A stretch of DNA of 64,000 nt, taken from the NCBI GenBank assembly GCA_016286535.1, contig JAEESZ010000002.1, forward strand, positions 1-64,000, given 5' to 3'. This document shows, piece by piece, positions 58,629-64,000 of the stretch. The translations under genes and the position numbers were made by a program. Position 1 is the first letter of the stretch, and each line of letters opens with the position of its first letter. Under the pieces are notes generated by a model. It was not told where the DNA came from. It did not search any database and saw only the letters and a program-made list of their open reading frames with translations. The stretch comes from Treponema sp. (GTDB taxonomy: Bacteria > Spirochaetota > Spirochaetia > Treponematales > Treponemataceae).

Positions 58629-60551
58629 ATGAGTAGAAAAGTATTATTTTCATTGGCAATTTTTTTACTGCTTGCTTTACCTTCTTTGTCAGCAAAGAGT
58701 CACTCAGCAAAGGAAGGCGTTTTACAGAATATCCTGGTTGAGCCGGTAGAAGGTCTTTCAGAAGATTTTATGAGGGGAGTTGATGTTTCCTCTCTTTATG
58801 AAATTGAAGCAAATGGCGGAAAGTTTTATAACGCACAGGGCCAGGAAGAAGATTTATTTAAAATACTTTGCGATAACGGTGTTAACTGGGTTCGCCTCCG
58901 TGTGTGGAATAATCCTGTAAATGGCGGCGGTTCAAATAATATAGATGTTGATACAAAACTTGCCCTAAGGGCAAAAAAAGCAGGCTTAAAGCTGCTTATA
59001 GATTTTCATTATTCAGATACCTGGGCAGATCCGGGAAAACAGCCTCTTCCTGCAGCCTGGAAAAATCTTAACGAAAAACAGTTAAATGCCGCAGTAGAAA
59101 AATTTACAAAAGAATCTCTTGAAACTTTAATAAAGGCCGGGGCAAGACCGGATGCAGTTCAGATTGGTAATGAACTTAACAATGGTTTTATGTGGCCAAT
59201 AGGAAAAATCTGGCCGGATGCCGGTGAAAAAGTTGGTGGCTTTAAGGCTTTTACAAGCCTTTTAAAATCTGCTTCTAATGGAGTAAGAGCGGCACAGGCA
59301 AACGGTGAAAAAATAAAAATAATCATTCATCTTGCAGACGGCGGAAATAATGACTTATATAAAGCAGTTTTTGATCCTATAAGTCAGGCAAAAATTGATT
59401 ATGACATTATTGGTCTTTCTTTTTATACCTACTGGCATGGTTCATGCACAGACTTAAAAAGAAATCTTACAGATTTATCAAAAAGATATGGAAAAGAACT
59501 TGCCGTAATGGAAACAGCTTATGCCTTTACAAAGGAGGATGGTGATGAACAGGGCAATGTCTTTATGGTTTATTCGGGAGACAATGACGGATATATTCCT
59601 TCTGTTCAGGGACAGGCAACTGCCGTCCGGGATGTAATTGCAACTGTAGCCGGAGTAAAGGGCGGTATTGGAGTATTTTACTGGGAGCCTGCCTGGATAC
59701 CTGTAAAGGGAGCCGGCCTTTCTAAAAGCGAAGGAGACACCTGGGAAAATCAGGCTATGTTCGATTTTGAAGGACGTGCTTTACCATCCCTTGCTGTATG
59801 GAATCTTGTTTATGGAAAAGACCGTGGAGCTGTAAATAATAAATGGGGTGGTTCTGCTAAAAATGGCAGCGGCTTTACTCCATACGATATGGCAGATCCT
59901 TTAAAAATCACAACCATGCCTGGCCAGGATCCTGTCCTTCCAAAAATGGTAAAGGTCGTTTACACAAATGATAAGGAAAATAATGTAATAGTTTCCTGGG
60001 AAAAACACGACTGGGCCAGTGAAAAAACTCCACGCTTTATGAATCTTTCTGCAAGTCTTTCAGGATCAAGCTATAAGGTAAATGCAGAAATTGAAATCAG
60101 TTCAAGGGTAAATCTTGTAGAAGATAATTCCTGGGAAAGCGGCAAACTTGGAAAATGGAAGTTAAACGGTTCCGATACTGCATGTTTTGTAGAAAACAAT
60201 AAGAGTAACTCTCATACCGGAAAGTGGACTTATAAATACTGGCTTGGACAGGGCTTTAAGTCAATTCTCAGTCAGGATTTTACCGGAATAGAAAACGGAA
60301 CCTATGTAATGTCTATCTGGGCAATGGGTGGTGGCGGAGAAAAAGAAATCCGCTTCTTTGCAGCAAATTTTGACGGAAGTAAAAAACAGCTTTCAGCAAA
60401 AATTGTAAATACAGGCTGGCTTAACTGGAAACAGTATAAGGTGGAAGTTCCTGTAACAAACAATCAGATAACAATTGGAATTTATCTTGATACCAATGCA
60501 GGAAACTGGGGTAACTTTGACGATGTAGAACTTTATCTTAAAGATAATTAG
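58629..60551 (+). CDS. GH53 arabinogalactan endo-beta-1,4-galactanase with C-terminal CBM-like domain
   Basis: RGVDVSSLYEIEANGGKFYNAQGQEEDLFKILCDNGVNWVRLRVWNNP, LIDFHYSDTWADPGKQPLPAAW, QIGNELNNGFMWP; C-terminal NLVEDNSWESGKLGKWKLNG. Start at MSRKVLF. Confidence 0.92.
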   Translation: MSRKVLFSLAIFLLLALPSLSAKSHSAKEGVLQNILVEPVEGLSEDFMRGVDVSSLYEIEANGGKFYNAQGQEEDLFKILCDNGVNWVRLRVWNNPVNGGGSNNIDVDTKLALRAKKAGLKLLIDFHYSDTWADPGKQPLPAAWKNLNEKQLNAAVEKFTKESLETLIKAGARPDAVQIGNELNNGFMWPIGKIWPDAGEKVGGFKAFTSLLKSASNGVRAAQANGEKIKIIIHLADGGNNDLYKAVFDPISQAKIDYDIIGLSFYTYWHGSCTDLKRNLTDLSKRYGKELAVMETAYAFTKEDGDEQGNVFMVYSGDNDGYIPSVQGQATAVRDVIATVAGVKGGIGVFYWEPAWIPVKGAGLSKSEGDTWENQAMFDFEGRALPSLAVWNLVYGKDRGAVNNKWGGSAKNGSGFTPYDMADPLKITTMPGQDPVLPKMVKVVYTNDKENNVIVSWEKHDWASEKTPRFMNLSASLSGSSYKVNAEIEISSRVNLVEDNSWESGKLGKWKLNGSDTACFVENNKSNSHTGKWTYKYWLGQGFKSILSQDFTGIENGTYVMSIWAMGGGGEKEIRFFAANFDGSKKQLSAKIVNTGWLNWKQYKVEVPVTNNQITIGIYLDTNAGNWGNFDDVELYLKDN

Positions 60552-60577
60552 TCAAAAAATAATTACGGGGTAAAAGT

Positions 60578-62362
60578 ATGAAAAAAGTAGTGTCCATACT
60601 GGCAGTATTTATGTTTTCTCTGGCTTTGTTTGCCCAGGATGCAGACAGCCAATGGGATGATGGTTTTTCCATTGACCTTGATCTGGATTTGAGCGAGGCA
60701 ATTTCTGAAGAAATCTCTGGTCAGGGCGGAAACGGAAAAATGGCAAATGTTCTGCAGGGACTGTGGATTGAAGCAAGCGGTCATACCAATGCAATTATCA
60801 GGGATATTGCCAGCGGAGAAAAAAAAGGTTACGAAGTAGATAATAATCATTTTGTATCTAATGCAAACTGGTGGTTCTGGGGGGATATAACAAAGGATTT
60901 TCATCTTGATGCAGAAATAGGCCTCTGGAATTTTGATAATACCATGTACCAGGCAGACAGTTTTGGGGCAAATATTCCTCTTGTTACCTGGGGGGATGGT
61001 TTTCAGTCTCTGGCTGCCATGCTCTTTAGTCCTATTTACAATATGAACGATAACAGCATTGGTGCTTTAAATAAACTTGGTTTTACGATTCAGACACCTT
61101 ATGTAAACGTAAAATTCGGCTACGGAAACCTGAAAGAAAACGGAATGGCTTCTTTTACGGGAATTTACAATGTTCTGGACCAGTGGCTGGATGTTGGAAA
61201 AGGCTTTACAGAAATCTCTAACGGAAGAAAGCTTTCAAAAATTGGAAATGTAAAAATAAATGCCCTTGCAGCTTTTTCTCAAATGAGGGGAACTTATGGC
61301 ATGTATGATTTTCTGGATTTAAAATTCGGAGAAAATTACAGGGCAGCCCTTACCTTTGGAAGCAAAACTTCTGCAGAAGAACTCTTTTATTATAATACAG
61401 ATAACATAAATGCAGCTTCCCTTTATTTTATGGCAAATCCTCTGGATGCCTTAAAAATTGAGTCTCATGCACTGGCAAGCTTTGGAACAGATGTTGACGA
61501 AGGCCTTGACAGCCTTGCCGCCGCGTTAAGGTTTTCTTATACAAACGAAAAAATCAATTTTGTTATGAAAGAAAGCTATGCCGGAAGCCAGGTTCATTCG
61601 GTATGGGGGTCTGACGGTCAGCTTTATGATGATATAAATGCGGACACTCTTACAAGTAAGGTGGATTTTTCATGGCAAATCAAGGATTTTATAAATATTG
61701 GTCTTGATGAAACTTTTACAATAAATAATTCAAAAGCCTTATCAGAAGGGCTTATGAACCTTAGAAGTCAGCCGCTTCTGGATTTTGACCTTTCTCCACT
61801 TGCAGGCATCAATCTAACTTTTGGAATGTATGGAGTTATAAACCTTGACCGTCTGGCTCTTTCTACAAGTGCCGGCCGCGAAATAATTCCAAGCTTTACC
61901 GAAGGCGGAATTGAAATTAAGGGAAAGGATATCGCAAGAAACTTTAAGAACTTTACTTTTGACTATGCTTTATCTTTTGAATATAAGGACTGGACTTCAG
62001 GAAACTCTTATGAAAGATCAGTTACCTATAATTCTTTTATGTTCACAGCAGATATTACAGATACGCTTAATATTCATGCAGGAGCCCTTATTAGAAGTAA
62101 AAAAGAAGAGGATGCAAGTTTTGTTCCTTTTGGCTTTGCTTTAGGCCTTAAACGAAATGCAATTTCCTTTATCCCTGGAAATCCTGATTTCTGGATTCAT
62201 TTTGCCTATGCAATGAACCCTTATTCAGAAAATAATTACAGTCTTTACAGAGCTGATAACTGGATGAATAAGGCTCCGCACAGAACATATCTGCTTAATG
62301 ATTTATATGAAGATTATACAACAAGTCAGATTTCTCTTGGTTTAATCTGGAACTTACAGTAA
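60578..62362 (+). CDS. Putative outer-membrane beta-barrel protein
   Basis: Signal peptide MKKVVSILAVFMFSLALFAQ; many alternating amphipathic strands; ends SQISLGLIWNLQ. Confidence 0.6.
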   Translation: MKKVVSILAVFMFSLALFAQDADSQWDDGFSIDLDLDLSEAISEEISGQGGNGKMANVLQGLWIEASGHTNAIIRDIASGEKKGYEVDNNHFVSNANWWFWGDITKDFHLDAEIGLWNFDNTMYQADSFGANIPLVTWGDGFQSLAAMLFSPIYNMNDNSIGALNKLGFTIQTPYVNVKFGYGNLKENGMASFTGIYNVLDQWLDVGKGFTEISNGRKLSKIGNVKINALAAFSQMRGTYGMYDFLDLKFGENYRAALTFGSKTSAEELFYYNTDNINAASLYFMANPLDALKIESHALASFGTDVDEGLDSLAAALRFSYTNEKINFVMKESYAGSQVHSVWGSDGQLYDDINADTLTSKVDFSWQIKDFINIGLDETFTINNSKALSEGLMNLRSQPLLDFDLSPLAGINLTFGMYGVINLDRLALSTSAGREIIPSFTEGGIEIKGKDIARNFKNFTFDYALSFEYKDWTSGNSYERSVTYNSFMFTADITDTLNIHAGALIRSKKEEDASFVPFGFALGLKRNAISFIPGNPDFWIHFAYAMNPYSENNYSLYRADNWMNKAPHRTYLLNDLYEDYTTSQISLGLIWNLQ

Positions 62363-62377
62363 AGGAGGAAGCTTAGT

Positions 62378-62854
62378 ATGACAGGTAAAATACTGAAGAT
62401 AAGAAAAAATAAATTATTTTTTATGTTGTCACTTTTGCTCTCAGGACTTTTTCTTTCCTGTGCAAATGCAAATGGACTTCACAATCAGACAGCCGCAGAC
62501 GTAACCTTTGTATTCAAAAACTTTGCAGATATAAGCGGAGATTATACTATTCCTGGTAATTTTAATGACTGGGATTATTCAAAAAGCCTGATTACCATGA
62601 AAAACGGAAATGGTACATCTTCTCCTATAACTATATCTAAATCAAATATAGAGTTTACCCTTATTTTAACAGGAGATTCATCCTGGTTAAGACTCTGGTA
62701 TAGTGCAGGAAGCCTTGAAGGTAATGGTGTAGACAGGGGAACTGCCGGTAGTCCTTATCAGAACTTTTACATTGACGGACTGGACTTAAATGCCGGTGAA
62801 ATAACTCTGGTAATAGATGGTTCAGATGTTACTGCAGTGCCTCTTGTTCAGTAA
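62378..62854 (+). CDS. Lipoprotein with possible CBM48/E-set-like domain
   Basis: GLFLSCANA lipobox; YTIPGNFNDWDYSKSLITMKNGNG resembles a glycogen-binding GxFNxW strand pair. Confidence 0.6.
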   Translation: MTGKILKIRKNKLFFMLSLLLSGLFLSCANANGLHNQTAADVTFVFKNFADISGDYTIPGNFNDWDYSKSLITMKNGNGTSSPITISKSNIEFTLILTGDSSWLRLWYSAGSLEGNGVDRGTAGSPYQNFYIDGLDLNAGEITLVIDGSDVTAVPLVQ

Positions 62855-62869
62855 GTTAGGGAGATGATT

Positions 62870-64000
62870 ATGAAAAAGACAAAAATATTACAAAAATCAC
62901 TTTTTACATTATTTATTCCTCTTTTATTTTCGGGCTGTCAGTTCTTACAGGGAACTTTAGGTTCAAGCCAGAATAAAGCCCTGAAGGAAGAAACAGGTTA
63001 TCCTTCTTATGCTTATAAAACATGGTATTATAACGGACAGAGCGGAGAAGATATGACTTCAAGCGCAGATTCTTCAAGTGATGAATATTATGCCCAGACA
63101 ATGTGCATAAATTTTGGCCAGAAAGCAGCTCTGCAGTCACTTAATCCTTCGGGAAAGATGACTGTAAATTATACAGACAGCGAAGGTTATTCTATAAGTA
63201 AAAGCATTACAGAGCTCAGGGGAAGATTTTCTTCTGATTTTACTTCTTACTATCTGGATATGAGTCCTGTAGTAAAACTTATAGATGGACAGACAAGTTC
63301 AGCTGCCGTAGACATTAAAATGAGTGGATTTGTTTGTGCCCAGGGAGAGCAGAAAGGACGTGCAATTACAGCTTTTGAATATTCAGGCCTGCAGGTAAGA
63401 CCTTTGTATAATTCTTACAGCTATGATTTTTCCACCGCGAACTTCAGCCCCGCCACCACCTTCAGCATCCCTCTTCGCGCCCCAGTCACAATCAAAAACG
63501 GAAGCTATGAACTTACCGCAAAAGATACTTCTTTAAATGAATACACCTTTACAGTCTCTGCGGGGGAAAGCCAGCTTTACCTTAATCCGCTTTTTACAAC
63601 AGAACCTGCAGACGGAACAAGCCTTATACTTACTCTTAATAATATTCTTGCTCCGGGAAGCCAGGATGCCTATACAAAAGATTTTACAGTTACCTTTAGG
63701 AAAAATCTGCTTGTTATAGACGGTATAGAAGATGCTGCATGGCAGTCATCTTCAGTTGTGGGTGTAGCAGATTCTTCTTCCGATTCTGTGGCCTGCGGTG
63801 ATGACGGAGTTATGTATTCAACTTCTGCCGATATTACAAATCTTTCTGTAGCAAATGATGATCAGTATCTTTACCTTTCAATTAAGGGTTCCCTTACTTC
63901 TACCTGGAGTGATGGTTTTGTAATTATGATTTCAAAAGATCATTCTTCTGACGCTGCATATACAGCAGGTAAGAATTACTTTGATTTATGTGATACTGTT
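62870..64000 (+). CDS. Lipoprotein with CBM9/DOMON-like C-terminal segment (truncated by window end)
   Basis: ATG 62870 open to 64000 (377 codons, no stop): MKKTKILQKSLFTLFIPLLFSGCQ; LLVIDGIEDAAWQ...NDDQYLYLSIKG. Missing from the ORF track because no stop lies in the window. Confidence 0.75.
   Translation, partial: MKKTKILQKSLFTLFIPLLFSGCQFLQGTLGSSQNKALKEETGYPSYAYKTWYYNGQSGEDMTSSADSSSDEYYAQTMCINFGQKAALQSLNPSGKMTVNYTDSEGYSISKSITELRGRFSSDFTSYYLDMSPVVKLIDGQTSSAAVDIKMSGFVCAQGEQKGRAITAFEYSGLQVRPLYNSYSYDFSTANFSPATTFSIPLRAPVTIKNGSYELTAKDTSLNEYTFTVSAGESQLYLNPLFTTEPADGTSLILTLNNILAPGSQDAYTKDFTVTFRKNLLVIDGIEDAAWQSSSVVGVADSSSDSVACGDDGVMYSTSADITNLSVANDDQYLYLSIKGSLTSTWSDGFVIMISKDHSSDAAYTAGKNYFDLCDTV

Noticed and set aside
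1-64000. CRISPR array, prophage, integrase, toxin-antitoxin or classical defence island
   Set aside because: No regularly spaced repeats, integrase/transposase, phage structural genes or recognisable defence effectors were seen in the ORF track or sequence.

Overview
The window is a 64 kb AT-rich segment, most likely a chromosome of a host-associated Treponema. The genus is inferred from gene content (FlaB flagellins, fliW-csrA, GH53 locus, spirochete-type hypotheticals), not from a search. It is mostly housekeeping genes: 5S rRNA and tRNA-Val, rlmI-miaA, lepB/secA, hisS and rimP-nusA-infB-rbfA-truB, a CHASE2-type cyclase, an MCP, serS, smc, a DEAD helicase, clpX-clpP-tig, and a six-gene tRNA cluster. 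It also carries a flagellar block (flgN-flgK-flgL-fliW-csrA; fliD-flaG-flaB-flaB) and an arabinogalactanase (GH53) locus cut by the window end. I saw no CRISPR array, prophage, transposase or classical defence system. The least explained structure is a ~295-bp tRNA-Val cassette present twice, near 129 and 24578. Each copy carries an inverted-repeat, partly tRNA-like element whose ends match the tRNA T-arm, and a rearranged inverted fragment lies beside the second copy. Other items worth a second look are a terminator in the rimP-nusA leader, structured flagellin leaders with GGA motifs next to fliW-csrA, a sigma-factor-like orphan, an enlarged signal peptidase I, an Asn/Gly/Arg-rich IF2 N-terminus, and a local C-ending-codon patch in the last lipoprotein.
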